Shown here: positions 33,368-45,869 of the stretch, piece after piece
Numbering within the stretch: the first letter of the stretch is position 1
Layout of the letters: each line of letters starts with the position of its first letter
DNA from: Tubiluchus corallicola
Taxonomy: Eukaryota; Priapulida; Priapulimorpha; Priapulimorphida; Tubiluchidae
Direction: 5' to 3'
Length of the DNA stretch: 64,000 bases
Assembly: GCA_030141605.1 (NCBI GenBank)
Contig: JAQGDQ010000346.1
Coordinates: 39,742 to 103,741 of the forward strand
Translations under genes and position numbers: made by a program
The notes under the pieces: model-generated
Told to the model about the DNA's origin: nothing
The model's database searches: none
The model's input: only the letters and a program-made list of their open reading frames with translations

Positions 33368-36258
33368 GTAAGTTTCCGCATGTTCATTTGTTCTGTATAC
33401 CATTAACAAGAGCTGAGCAACTTAAGCCATGATTAAATTATTAGAAGTTCTCTGCTGTGCTGTTTCTGGTTGTTCAGATGACAAAATCGCCTTTCAAAAC
33501 TCAAGGGAAGTTGTGTTTAATATAATGTAAGCCTTATTTCTATTCTATGGTAATTGTTTTACATCATCACACGTGTTTATTTCAAACATTTGAGCGAGTA
33601 GAGCTTTAAATTATAAAAATTGTGTAGTATAGTAAAGTTTTTATATATACTACACAATTTTTATAATACTGTAATGTCATTATTGTTCTTTATATTGCCA
33701 TTGTTCTTTGTATTGTTCTTATAATATAGCATAATATGGATATGATGCTATTGTCGGGCAATAATGGTAAATTTATATTTTCATAATAGTATGTGCATCA
33801 GGAGTGAAATCAGCTTGCCCTCCAGAAGCAGGTGAAGATGACTCTCATGTGATTGATTTTGAGTTCATTCCTGAAGATCAGTATGACAGAAATTACTCGG
33901 ATATTACTGTACGAATATACTTTGTAGAATAGGTTTTTACAAGGTTTAAATAAGTAGCACATATTAAATCGGCTTAATAATAACAATAATAATAATACAA
34001 ACCAGAGGTGAAAACTTTTGAGGTTATGGTGAATGGCAGAGTGGTCACAATGGGTGATTTGCAACCAAAGTAAGATGAGGCTAATGAGTGAGCTGTTCCT
34101 GACCACTTGAGTTTAATACTCACTGTTCAATTCGTTATACTGTTTTCGGTTTGCCTCTTTGAATGATGTTAAGCAAGAATGTATTCACTCCCAAACGTGC
34201 CTAGGATACCGCTGCTGGTTCAGTGGATCATCTTAGAGGTTTATCCCTAAAAATGAGTGAAGTTGTTTGACTCTGTTGAGTGCAGGATTCTTTCAGTGTG
34301 CCAGATCGAGTAAAAATTTTCTAGCCAAGCAACAAAATTTCAAATTCGTTTTTGAGAGGTAGTCCAAACATTACCATGTCAGAATAAAGATTTGCCATAC
34401 TTCTTTAACATTAGCTGTTGTGATGCTTTTCTTTTTGTATTATTCTATTAAAAGATTTGTAGTAACTCACACAAGTTTGTAATTCAGTTTAACCTGAATA
34501 AACTTTATAGATAGATTTTTAATTAAAAGTAACGTATTCAAGCCAATTTTATTATAGGCACGTAAAATGTTTATAGTTAAAAGCAACACAACTTTATTAA
34601 AAACTTTTGCATTAAAAAGTTAAAATCATGCCAAATGCATTACTTATTTGGCTTCTGTTAACTACTTAATTAGTGAATAATAGGCTCTGCCTTGTTTGTA
34701 AATCTACCATTGATGATGACAGCAGCAGCTAGTTGAAACGTTTGGCATGATTTTAACTTTAATTTTTTAGTGTAAAGTTTTTCATAAAGTTGTTTTATTT
34801 TTAACTATAAATGTAACATATTCATTTGTGTAACAGCAAAAATTTTTGCAAATTTGTCTCTAATTAAATCTCTACTCTGGTAAGTTTTGTGTTACTGATT
34901 TTATAGTCACAACTTTATTGTTTAATACTCAGGGTATTTATATGAAGACAGTAAAATCAGTAACATCAGAAACACAAGATTACAGGCTATTGTGTCAATT
35001 TATGTAGGATGAAGGGAAAAGGCCATTGGGATTCATGAGTGGAATTTTGTATTACTTTGATGAAGACAAACCAAATCCTTGCATTCGGATAAAACTAGTT
35101 AATAATAGATGGATAGAAACGATGGCAGAAACCGCACCGGCTGGAACTAAATTATGGTAATTTATTTTATACGTATTTCTAACAGTGACCAACTTGGTTA
35201 AGGTATTAGTTTTTAATAATAACTTTCTTTTTGGACAATTTTTTTGTCAAGTTACGTAAAAATGTATTTACAATGTGAACTAAAGTAGAAGCCATATTTG
35301 AAAATTCTCATTTATTTTGCAGCTTTAGAGACAGTGTTGGCTCTCTTGAAAAATGTGACTTATCGGTATGTATTTATTATTGCTTAACAAGAAATTAGAT
35401 ACTATTATTATAGCTAACTTTTTGTGCTAATGTTTTGATTTTCGATCTCGTACTAAATTTCTAAGTTTGTTTTTTCCTTGATATGCCATTGTCATAGGTC
35501 ATTTTCCTATATGTTTCCACTGTGGCTTATGGCATTCCCTAACAAATTACTTATTATTGGGTAATTTTTAGGGCACTATATATGCTTGCCAAGAATCTCG
35601 AGCAAAAAACGAGATCTACTTCGAATTTTTCTGTGATCAAACATGTTCGCAGTCCGATGTCAATTTCTGGTATCGTTTTACCTTGAATGAAGGTAAGTTA
35701 TGTTATGCTTTTTCAAGCGACAGATGGCGCCACTGTGTATCTGGTATTTGGTGTTGGTATTCGTAAGCTAAAAAATCAACTATTATAAATGAGTGTGACC
35801 AAACTACATAGAACTAAGATTTGAGTTAAATAATTCAGTGCCAGACTGATAATCAGATAAGTGTTATACAATAAAAGAGTTATTTATTCATCTGAAATTA
35901 ATATTTTAAAATCTTGAAGCTTAATATATATATCTTCTTCTGTGCAATATTTATTCTAATTTATTATATAATTAGGCCTATACTGTGAAGTGTTCAGTGA
36001 AAGAATGTTACCGTGCATTTCTCCTAATTCAAACAAACGTTTTTTGCAGTGGGAGCAGATCCTGAACTTTGGTGTATGAGCAGGGATGCAAATGAATATC
36101 CCAGCACATTGTTACCTCCATTTCCTCCGAGCTATAGTCCGAATCCAGTTTCATCAACGACTCGGGGCAATGGTTCTCCTATAATTACTGTGTCTACGTC
36201 AGTTTTGTTATATGCATATTATTGTGTATTACGCCTTTTACTATTTTTTGATTGCTGA
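33298..36258 (+). CDS. Cysteine-containing secreted, probably GPI-anchored protein, six exons
   Basis: Exons: 33298-33367, 33790-33908, 35008-35156, 35323-35365, 35572-35692, 36050-36258. Phases agree and the sum is 711 bases (236 residues). The N-terminus has a hydrophobic signal (FDVFLKTCILVFM). The ectodomain has Cys in VCAS, SACPP, NPCIR, KLCFRD, EKCDLS, YACQE, FFCDQTC and LWCMS. A Pro/Ser/Thr segment follows, then a hydrophobic C-terminus (STSVLLYAYYCVLRLLLFF) after GNGS, which looks like a GPI attachment signal. The start at 33298 has a strong context (aacATGg); an in-frame ATG at 33283 is possible. The 1.1-kb gap between exons 2 and 3 may hide another exon (34008-34067 reads VKTFEVMVNGRVVTMGDLQP). 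The cysteine spacing does not fit Ly6, CUB or EGF. Family unknown. Confidence 0.78.
33610..33667. repeat. Perfect 22-bp inverted repeat in intron 1 of the GPI-protein gene
   Basis: The left arm 33610-33631 (ATTATAAAAATTGTGTAGTA...) is exactly complementary to 33646-33667. The loop is 14 bases. Confidence 0.97.
33790..33908 (+). CDS. GPI-protein exon 2
   Basis: It encodes CASGVKSACPPEAGEDD, then SHVIDFEFIPEDQY and RNYSDIT. The acidic stretch and DFEFIPEDQY look like folded ectodomain. It ends in phase 0 at gtacga. Confidence 0.7.
35008..35156 (+). CDS. GPI-protein exon 3
   Basis: It begins after tttatgtag. An in-frame TAG fixes this acceptor as the earliest possible. It encodes GFMSGILYYFDEDKPNPC, then IRIKLVNNRWIETM, and ends in phase 2. 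Confidence 0.78.
35323..35365 (+). CDS. GPI-protein exon 4 (43 bp)
   Basis: It encodes FRDSVGSLEKCDLS after completing a Cys codon. The acceptor is ttttgcag and the donor gtatgt. Phase matches both neighbours. Confidence 0.75.
35572..35692 (+). CDS. GPI-protein exon 5
   Basis: It encodes GTIYACQESRAKNEIYFEFF, then CDQTCSQSDVNFWYRFTLNE. It carries three cysteines and ends in phase 1 at gtaagt. Confidence 0.82.
36050..36258 (+). CDS. GPI-protein exon 6: stalk and C-terminal signal
   Basis: It encodes GADPELWCMSRDANEYP, a Pro-rich stretch (LLPPFPPSYSPNP), TTRGNGSPII, the hydrophobic GPI signal and a TGA stop. Confidence 0.82.
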
Positions 36259-36692
36259 TTCTGTTAATTTAATTTTGATAATTTTCTGGTGCTATAATAA
36301 GAATATGATACATTAATTATTGTAACTTATTTTATGGTTATATAAGCCTATTATCGTCTTTTTCATCTTTTACTAGGTCCCTATTTATTGACTCTTAGAT
36401 TTACAAACTTGTTTTTATAACCGTTTTTGTAGTCTATGAAAATGCATGCATTAGTTATCACAAATTACTGCACGATTGTAAACCAATTGTGCATAAAATA
36501 TACACAATTATTACAGTGGAATAAATTATTGATTATGTACAAATTTATCTTGTTGCTGATTGACATTATAATAAAAAATGTTTTACTTTTAAATTTCAAT
36601 GTTGTTACTTTTTACTGTTTTGTTCAGATATTACGTACATATGCAAACAGCAGTGCTCGTATTGCAAATTTGCGCAGTGTAGGCAAAAGCTA

Positions 36693-37330
36693 CGACTTCA
36701 TATGCACAGAAGGCGCATTGCGGCTGTTTCCATGCGACCTTAAACGTTATGCGTATTAACAAAGCTCACGGCTCTCTTTGTGCCATTTTTGTTCGCTATT
36801 CGTGAAAATTGCTAGAAATAATTTTTGGAAAGCATGTCTCTGTCGAAATTTAAGTGTGACAATACAGATGCAGCATTAGCTTATTATTGTACTATTAGAT
36901 GGAAAATTCAAAAGAAATCGCAGCTTTTGGGCGCACGACATTTTGTAGTGAAGAGAACATACGGCATGTATCATCATCTTGTGAAAAAAAAGCAGTCAGA
37001 TGCACAACACATAACTGCATGCTTCTTCCACTTTTCAAAAAGTCAAATAGAAAAAATATTGTTTGTAGGTCCTAAAGTGACCAAAACTCACAGAAAGTTA
37101 AACAGCGAAAATGGTCACCAGAAACTTGAAAACTCGCTATAATCATCTAGGCAACGGCGGTTTCCCGTCTGCGTATTGCTGCGTGATGCGTATTCGGACG
37201 ATAGCGATCACGTTCGAATGAATACGGATCACACAGCATGGATTACGCATTACGTACACATGGAAACACTTCTACATGTTTAAATACAAAATGTCGTATA
37301 CGGATCACGCATAACGTACACATGGAGTCG
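36693..37330 (+). mobile_element. Internally deleted PIF/Harbinger element
   Basis: Imperfect inverted ends: CGACTTCATATGCAC at 36693 and CGACTCCATGTGTACG on the minus strand at 37330. GC-rich CGTAT/GCGTATT repeats lie inside both ends. The interior codes for part of a Harbinger transposase (see 36825-37142). A 2-3 bp TA-type target duplication is possible but not clean. Confidence 0.72.
36825..37142 (+). pseudogene. N-terminal piece of a PIF/Harbinger transposase
   Basis: The 105-codon frame holds RTYGMYHHLVKKKQSDA, then FHFSKSQIEKILFVGPKVTK. This fits the segment before the DDE domain of Harbinger transposases (a GxYHxLV motif, then VGPxITK). The frame stops before any catalytic residue, so it is a remnant. 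Confidence 0.65.
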
Positions 37331-40300
37331 TACCTTTAGAGTATGTAGCTACCGGTTAAAACTGTTAGCTTTACATAAAATCTAAGCTATGTTTAGCATG
37401 CTAAATAGTTGTCACTGTTCTCCTGGTAGGACGCAACTTAAAGCTCTGGTCAAGTAAGCTGTTTCTCCTTGGACTACACATCTATATCACTTCCACGAAT
37501 AATAAAAACTTAAGTGCTTTTGAGGAGGAGCAAATAGTTTATATTAACTCTCTATCATTTATAAGGTGAAGGTTATCAAAGCATTTCAAGTTCAATTGAA
37601 TGATATGTATCGGAATGTAGACAGCTGATCTAAAGAAACCAAACTCATTTGAAGGATATTGTGCATTAAAGTTAGGAAGGAGAAACAGTATTTAATCTCA
37701 TATGAGCTATCTATTTGCTCGCAACATTTACATTTCATTCACACGAGTAAATAATCTATTAGACTAGCATAGTATTTCTGTAATAAACCCATTTCAGCAA
37801 GACCTGTGTAATGTTTTGGTAGTAGCTACATTATACAATTTACATGCCAAATTGGTGTTTTGTCCATTCACTATGGTCTATATTTAGATGCATCATTTCT
37901 GGGTTATTGCTTGTTTGACCCGAATTAAAATGGCATTAACTTAATATTAATCTTTAAATATATTTATCAATATTGTACAGTGTATACATCTACATCTTTA
38001 TAAAATAATATTGTAACGCGGTTAATGATATGCATGCTTTTGTTATAGTTAGGGTGTGGAGTCGTTTAGGTTAGATTACTAATATTAATACAGTTCTGTA
38101 TTTTTAAATAAGTATAAAAACTACAGCTATGAGAAGACGTACAGAAGTACAAGCTCGTGGAAGACTAAACTGCGTTAAAATTATTACAAATTGTTTTATA
38201 AAACCGTGTAGTTTTATTGTATTATACTGCCAGAGGAAATTAGTTGTGTAAATGAACTTACTATATTAGTTATTCCACTGTGTCGTTTCATTTATATCTT
38301 TGGAGTAAAGACGACGTGTTTGTGAATTTGTAGTTGTCAGAATGTCAAACGAATTTATAATAAATTTCCAATAACATTCCCTCCATAGTTGCACAATTCT
38401 TTAGAAATATAAGAAGAGCAATTTATACTTTGCCAATATAATCAATTTTATTATAGATATATTAATACAATAAATAATAATTTTTGTTCGAAAAAAATAT
38501 TATGAAATCCGAAAATGTGGTCATACATGCTATGTAGTTGCTTACACATTCATGAAAAACTTTTCTAAGTTTTTGTTTTACGCTAAAATTATAGCAGAGT
38601 ACAACCATACTAGAGTACATCCTTAAATTATCACCTGAGTCATTCATAAAATACAACATTTTTGGTATAACAAGTTGATTCGGAATTTTGAATTCTTTAA
38701 GTCCTAAAACTTAGTTCTATAGGAACTAGGATCTTCTGGAAAACAACGTTAATTAAGAATAACTTAATCGATCAAACTCCTGCATAACACCTTGTATTCC
38801 TCAACGTTCCTTTGCTGAATACCTGTCACCGCTTAGCGCTTATGTGTCACCGCAAACAAAGCGTCATCTAGCGTGAGTCACACTTGTTCGTTTCAGAAAT
38901 GCTGATCTCGAGGAGTTACTCACTCTAGTAGCAAAATGGTGAATCATTCACCACAGAATTTTAATTTTACCTGACAAGGCTTCAACGTTGGGCTTCTCAG
39001 TGACTAACCGCTGGCTTCCCAAGTGTGTGCCTCTGCATCACAATTGATGTTGATGGTGGTTATGATGACGACGGCAGCGGCGGCGATAATGATGATGACG
39101 ATGATGATGTGAATATAACGAAATTGTATGGTAGTGATAATGTGTGAAAAACTTTAAATTTTTTATAGAACAAACAAATGGCACAAACAACGATCATACA
39201 TCGGGCCATGCCAGCGATTGCAGTTGGTAAGGATGACAGGTTGTGTAAATCCGCTTTGTTCTCTACTTAAAACCTCAATATCGCATAGCTACAGTTTAGC
39301 ATTTAGCGTTCAGCGCCAATAATTGATAATAATCCTTGAAACTTGCTTCAAGCTCTTGAAGTATCAGCTTTGCCTTGAAACCTTTTGAAACATCACACCT
39401 TTCTTGAAATATATTAGCTACCTTCAGATTTCTGTAATTAACTCCAATTATCTAATCAACACTAATTAATTAATTAATTAATTAACTCAAAAGATATATA
39501 GTAATTTATAAAAAAATAAAGCAAATAATGGACGACTAAAATTTGATATTTTTAAAGTTAGATTTTATTGTTATATTTACACATGCACTTTGCCTTCTTT
39601 AATACCAACAGAATCATTATTATTAAACTTGATAGCACACGTGACTACCTTATTTTATGTCGCGAGGTTCAACCAATAGCAGTCATATCCCTTACTAATT
39701 ATGCTTTTCAGTAAATGTACTTGTCTATTAGTTAACTGATCAGATATCACTCGCCACTAAAACATCTAGCCGAAATAAGTAAGTTCAGATAAATAAAGGA
39801 CAAGAAAAAGCCTAGGTAAAGCAAGTCTCAGAAAATTTTCGCAAAAGGATTATAACCGTTAGAGGCAATCTTAAGCGTTTATCATACTCACGTTAAAAGA
39901 ATTTCCTGTTTGTTTTCATTTTAAATACTCCCGCGAGACTGTCACGGCGGCGCCATATTAGATGACGTCACAGAACCACAACACAAATCTTTATAGTACA
40001 CGTGCTCAAAACTCACAGCTACTGTGTTCGAGTGATTTCATGCCACATGATCAGTTGCAGGCTCTTTTCAATTGGCGGACTAAATGAAACATGTCTGCTC
40101 CAACGTTTACTGCAGCGGTTGAAATATTTTACAAAAATTGGAATTAACGCAAAAACGTCAGCACTTTACTCGCTTAGGGTTAAACTTTGGTGATATAATT
40201 TTTTTGCGAATTTCCCGAGGCTTACTTTGGTTGGCAATTTTCTTGTTCTTTAAGCAAAATAAGTCATTTGATGTTTGGACACGATTTGGTAATTGTAATT

Positions 40301-41125
40301 AAAAACAATTCATGTTAAGTAATCATTTTAGCAAGCTAAACGTGCTGCACTAATATCTTCGTGAAGAAACAAACAAAATTTCTTATAAATTTTAGTGCTA
40401 ATATTAATTTTTAGTATATTCTCGGTTTTCTGAAAATATGTTCCTGGTATCTCTTAGAAATCAGCACAGATTAATGTCTGTTTGTAAAGGTACGAAAGAC
40501 ATTGTTTTAAAATGTCTCTACCTCAGAAATTATTTATTTGTCTTCTGATGATGCGGTTGTTTGTAGGAAAAAAATTCGACAGTTTTTAAAACAAGGATTT
40601 TCCTGAATGTTGAAACAACATTTGGCTGATCTTGAAATAAATCGCTTTCGCCGCCCGGCAACACTGTTCAACACTTTAGTCAGGAGTAAAAGCTGATTAA
40701 GGTAGTCGAGTGACTAACAGTCAGCCAATAGCCTGTAGCATTTGTACATCCTAGAATTCTTGCAAGGCACTGAAACGTGCAGGCAGAAGAAGAGCCAAAA
40801 TAAAGATGTTAAATTAAACAACAACGAATTGTTCAAGTGGATTCATAACTATCAACGTGAGTGAACGTTACGTTTAACCTGTTTAATTACGTTAGACGGA
40901 TTGCGGATTTGTTGATTTTAGGATAAAAAAGGAATTTTTTAGGGGTTTTAAGACGACATCCGGACCTCTCAGATTAGGTGTGTAATCTTCTTATCTATCT
41001 GGACGTGGACGGGTTAGCAGTTCAATTGCTGTTGTTGCAAAATCAGTGGCAGTGGAGCACCGTGTAGTTTTCCTTCTGTAAAGCACTGCGATCCTCCAGG
41101 ATAAGTTTGATTAATAGTTGGGAGG
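37331..41125. other. Intergenic, no supported gene
   Basis: AT-rich sequence with a short GAT/GACGAC tract at about 39048-39108 and an (ATTA)n run at 39463-39484. The last ~500 bases are somewhat richer in G+C and may contain the activin-like gene promoter; no core promoter motif is certain. Confidence 0.45.
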
Positions 41126-41330
<205 letters not shown>

Positions 41331-41435
41331 ATTTGGCGGGATAACCCGTTCAGTCAGCTGATCGCGCTGGCAGTCGACGCACGGATCGCATCAACGCCGG
41401 CTCTGCTGCTGCGCTGCTGCCGCTCTGTAGTTATC

Positions 41436-41799
41436 ATGGTATATTGTCGCTGTGAGCTATCCCTCCTTCTGCTGATTCTCATTATGTGTGCCGATTCGGC
41501 GAGTATCAAACGATCAGCAGAGTCGGAATCTAGTAGGTGTCAGGGGTGTTCTACTCAGAACAAGGAAGAGAGTGACAAGGTGCGGCTAGAGATCATTCGG
41601 CAGCAGATTCTCGAAAAACTGCGGCTACCGGAAGTGCCGAATATCACTCGACCACTTCCGAAAGATGTGTTGCTTAGAGCTTTGGATAAAATTGATCCAC
41701 AAGTGATGGCAGATGTAGGCGAGGAGTCGACTAACAGAAAACCCGTGCCTAGTGAATATTATGCCACAACTCGTGAGATCATTAGCTTTTCAGAACCAG
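41436..41799 (+). CDS. Activin-like ligand exon 1
   Basis: It holds the signal peptide, the CxxC pair and the first propeptide helix region, and ends in phase 1 at gtaaga. The frame stays open upstream through the GA repeat, so the start is chosen from the signal peptide and not from an upstream stop. Confidence 0.9.
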
Positions 41800-44104
41800 G
41801 TAAGATTTTCTATTAACGTTTTGTTTTTACTAAAAAGTTGAGCTCCTACCAAATTTGCCTACTGTAGATATATTACCTGAATTGCCTAGGGGTATTTCTT
41901 TTCTAGCTTTTATAATTTATATTCTATGTGCCTTAATAAAACGAAATTCCGACTACTGTCATTCAAATAAATTAGCTCTCAGGCCATAGTTTGTACTTAA
42001 TATTTTGAAAGAAAAACACTTAAACGTAATTATTGCTTGCTAGAGTTAACATAACAGAATTGAGAAAACAAAAATTTTGAACTGTTCTATTTGATCTAAG
42101 AAATAGGTCCGAAATTGCATATTTTTTAAAATGAAGACTAACACTAAAAGTTCCCCAAGTATTCGATTACGTAACGCTCTAGCCTTATGGTTCCTCGACA
42201 GGGAAATAATCAGTGTGGTTCTTCGCGTACTTCATTAAAAAATTGAATCCTCGCGTACCACTCACAGATTGGCAGTTATGTATACTTCATTGATTTTGCA
42301 AAAATGATATCGGTCCAGTAGCAAAGTAAGCAATATCGTCTGCAAAAATAATTACAATCTGAAAATATCGGGATTTGTTAAAACCACCATTTTAAACAAA
42401 TGCATATCTTAAATTTACATGTTTGAATAACTTTTAAGCATTGTTATTTGTTGTATTCGTTCGTTCTTTGGCTCGTTCGCCCCCCCATTCGTTTTTTTGC
42501 TTAATACAAGCTCTGATTCGTTTATCTACCCTTACAATTTTACGCATTTCCATTTCCGCGATAATTTTGTCACAGTTCTGTTGAAATTTGAAAAGAATTC
42601 TAACGAAATCAATGTGTGCTAAAATGTTTAAGAAAAACACTGCTTTCTTTTTTATAAACACATGGCAGCGGTGACTTCTTGGATAAACAAACACCCTTTG
42701 CTAAAGGAAGCTGATATGTTTTTTGAATGAGAAGTTGCCCCTGCGGGGGAACATTTTTCCTATTTTTACTTGGAGATCACGACTTTATCCAAATTTACTC
42801 GTAGCCACTAAATTCCTTAATCTTCACTAAGTTTACGTGGACACATTCTGCCTCGTAGCAAAATACCATGCATGACGAATTGCAATTCAGCGTTAATGAT
42901 TTATGCAGGCGTTCAGAGCATGTCACATGTCAATTTCTGACAATGCTAGTAGCTATAATTAAACCTACTGAAATCCATACTGCTGTCAGTTTGACATGGT
43001 GAGTGAGAGCTCAAGTTTTTGACCGAGTTGCACGTAGAACAATGCTAATCTATTGGATGGTAGCTGGGCTGATCAAAGGCACTAGGTATATAATAGCGCT
43101 GGTATGCGAGCTGCAGCAGCAATCTAGGCCAAAAACGTGCCGAACAATCTTTGCAAAAACTGGCAGGTAAACATACAGGTAACCAGGTAAAACATCGTTA
43201 ATCACCACGTTGACTCCTTGCTTCTTATCTTGCAGGTGAACAGCTGGGGTCAATGCAAGGGGTCACGTTTAGTATCTCACACGATAATCCCAGCTCTCTA
43301 GAGGTGATCACTGCCAAGCTGTGGCTACTTCTTCAACACAAGGACATCTATGTCGCCTTCCTCAAACAGGTGTTTGCGAATTTGAACCGGAAGGTCACCA
43401 TTGACGTGTATCGAGCTGTAAATGGCAGCTCTCTGGTTGATCTGGCCAATGTAGGTGAAAAGTTACTAAAAGTTGCTTCTGTTCGTGTACCAGTTGTCCA
43501 TGCTGGATGGTTGATGATAGACTTACCGCTGAGACCTATTCAGCAGTGGTTTGATGGGCCATTAAATCAAAAACTGGATTTATTTATAAGGTGTGTAGAT
43601 TGTGGTGTTTTCGTGCAGCCAGTTGTTATTACCAGCGAGAGAGAAGAGTCCGAAAATGCTGACGGTAGCAGCCGGACGGCGGGGATCAAAAACGTGGGAG
43701 ACAATAGACCATTTCTAGTCATGCAGACCAAAGCTAAGCCTAAAACAGAGCAAACTCGGCATAAACGATCTCTAGACTGTGTGGATGGTAGCGAATTCTG
43801 CTGTCGTCAGCCGCTTTATGTAAACTTTACAGAAATAGGTTACGACCAATGGATAATAGCACCTTCGGGTTACAACGCATATCACTGCACTGGCAGTTGT
43901 AATGTTGCGTTTGATCCTGAACAGCCTATCCATGGTCAGCTAATGCAACTCTACAGGCACAAGAACCCGTCTTCAAAGCCTGAACCGTGCTGCTTTCCCA
44001 AGTCATTTTCGCCCATGTCTTTAATATACGTAGACAAAGACATGAACATCATCAAAGCAGAATTGCCTAATATGATAGTAGAAGAGTGCGCATGCGCACA
44101 TTGA
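41436..44104 (+). CDS. Activin/inhibin-beta-like TGF-beta family ligand, two exons, 410 residues
   Basis: Exons 41436-41799 and 43236-44104 join in phase 1 and sum to 1233 bases. The start ATG gives a signal peptide (LSLLLLILIMCADSAS). The propeptide has the activin-type CQGC pair (C35, C38) and LRLPEVPNITRPLPKDVLLR, which matches the inhibin-beta prodomain pattern. A furin site RHKR (296-299) releases a mature chain of 111 residues with nine cysteines (mature positions 4, 11, 12, 40, 44, 74, 75, 107, 109). The C-x6-CC start, WIIAPSGYNAYHC, PMSLIYVD and NMIVEECAC are activin-like; myostatin has C-x8-CC. It should be a secreted disulfide-linked dimer that signals through activin-type receptors. 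Near-full family length with no defects. Assignment to activin rather than another ligand of that branch is strong but not phylogenetically tested. Confidence 0.96.
43236..44104 (+). CDS. Activin-like ligand exon 2
   Basis: It begins after cttatcttgcag and holds the rest of the propeptide (VTIDVYRAVNG, WLMIDLP), the RHKR site and the whole mature domain, ending AH then TGA. Confidence 0.96.
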
Positions 44105-44404
44105 CGTGTAGCGCCGCGTAGCGCCAAATAAAACGCCATTTTGATCTGTGATCTAGATTTAAACACTCCCCCACGTACTTGGTACACCATTCAGTATTGT
44201 GGGTGCACTTATGGGACGTTGCACAAGGGCACCATGACCTGTGATTGTGCATTTAGTATTAAATGCTCGGGGCCCAGTGAGATAAAACTATGAACCGCAA
44301 AATGTCTACAAGACTCTAAAAGTAGCCTAGTAGACCTCATATTCTTGTCTGTGATTAGTTAGGCTACAGCTCGTCTAAAATAAGAATATAAATTTAATTG
44401 TTCA

Positions 44405-44410
44405 AATAAA
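44405..44410 (+). promoter_or_regulatory. Candidate poly(A) signal AATAAA of the activin-like gene
   Basis: It lies about 300 bases after the stop. Another AATAAA at 44127-44132 lies only 23 bases after the stop and would give a very short 3' UTR. Either may be used. Confidence 0.35.
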
Positions 44411-45278
44411 ACCGTGGTGACGTGTTTCGGAGGACGCCTTTTCAAATTACTTTTTATAATATATTTTAGATAATAAGTGCATTGTCGTCTACTCCTATGT
44501 TTCAAAGACAAGTGCTTATTCGACCAAAAATGCCCCCGTTTTAAATTCTAATGGCTATAGCCTCGATTGGGCCTAACTTTGCGTGTTTCGTTGCGGGCAA
44601 AGCTGTTAAAAATAAAAATCCTGAATGAATTTCTGTCATTAACATTTTACTTGGTACTACTACCTAACGACTTTTGCCTGGCAATGATCTCGATGTAAAA
44701 TAATTTAAGCATATTTTATGTAAAGCAAGTTTGTGTATAAAAATTCGTTAAAACATACAGTAATCATAAGCCTTTATTTGTAAAATCTTCAATGAAACAT
44801 CTGCAAAATCAAGGGCATTTAGTGTATTAATATACTGACAGCGTAACAGTAGGCTAAGGTAGGTTATCGCAAATTTATGGAAAAGTTGCACAGGGTCTTG
44901 ACGCCACTTTATAAATATTTTTACTTTCTAAAGCATCTAGAATTGAAAAGTGGGTGATATTATACAGACTTTATTCTAGCAATGGGTTTCAGGTTAAAGT
45001 ATTAAGCAGCCATTTAATCAGTAGTGTCCTCTTTGGATGTTATTTTTTCATTTAAAGAGCCATTAATAACATTACAAGTCTGTGGTCCAAAGATTTGCTA
45101 AAACAGCAATCTTTTTTCTTGGACTCTTCCCTACTACAACCTAAGACTACCTACGAATATGAAATTAAATTGAGTTTATACGTACATACGTATAAATTAT
45201 AATCAAATTTTGCTTTTGTAAATAATCATCACGACGGCATTTAGTCACTAAAAATTTTATTTTGTCTGTTTGTTACGG

Positions 45279-45410
45279 CGCGTTCAGATTAGAGAGTTTT
45301 CTCTTTGAGTGTTCTCGCAATGAATAGAGTTTGTCTGCAAGAAACACGTGAGAGAACTCTCAGCAACTTTCGGAGAGAACTCTCAGAGAAAACACGCTAG
45401 TGTGAACGCG
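45279..45410. mobile_element. Short MITE-like foldback, about 130 bp
   Basis: The ends are inverted and imperfect: CGCGTTCAGATTAGAGAGTT at the left against CGCGTTCACACTAGCGTGTT from the right. The inner arms also pair (GAGTGTTCTC / GAGAACTCTC type). No clear target duplication. Confidence 0.6.
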
Positions 45411-45869
45411 ATGTAAAGAACATAATCTGCATCGTTTTACTAAAAGATTATGGATTATGTATTTATATTTTGCAAAAGTATGAACTTTTTGTATGCTGAC
45501 AAGGCTTCAGTTTCTGCTTCAGGTTTCGGTAACTTAGGTTAGTACATATGTGATATTAATATTAGGTATTGCATTTAAGTATTTGGTAAAGTGTTTAAAT
45601 GCACATATGCATAATATTCACTCTTTTTCATAATTCTAACTAGGTTATGATAATCTTGTACAAACAGTCCAGTAAGGATTGCAAAACTGCTATAAGCAGA
45701 CTACTGATAGGATTATGTATTGATTTATTTTGTAGTTAATATTCACGATAATTTTCACTTTTCAGCAAATTAACACAAAATTTTAGTGCTATTTGGAAAG
45801 CCTTTAAAACTTACATTCTGTTTATCAAACCACTCTTTAATCAGGCAAGTTGCAGTGTGTAACTAATAT

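Noticed and set aside
36436-36759. 107-codon plus-strand frame after the GPI-protein gene
   Set aside because: Composition of AT-rich non-coding DNA; it runs into the Harbinger terminus.
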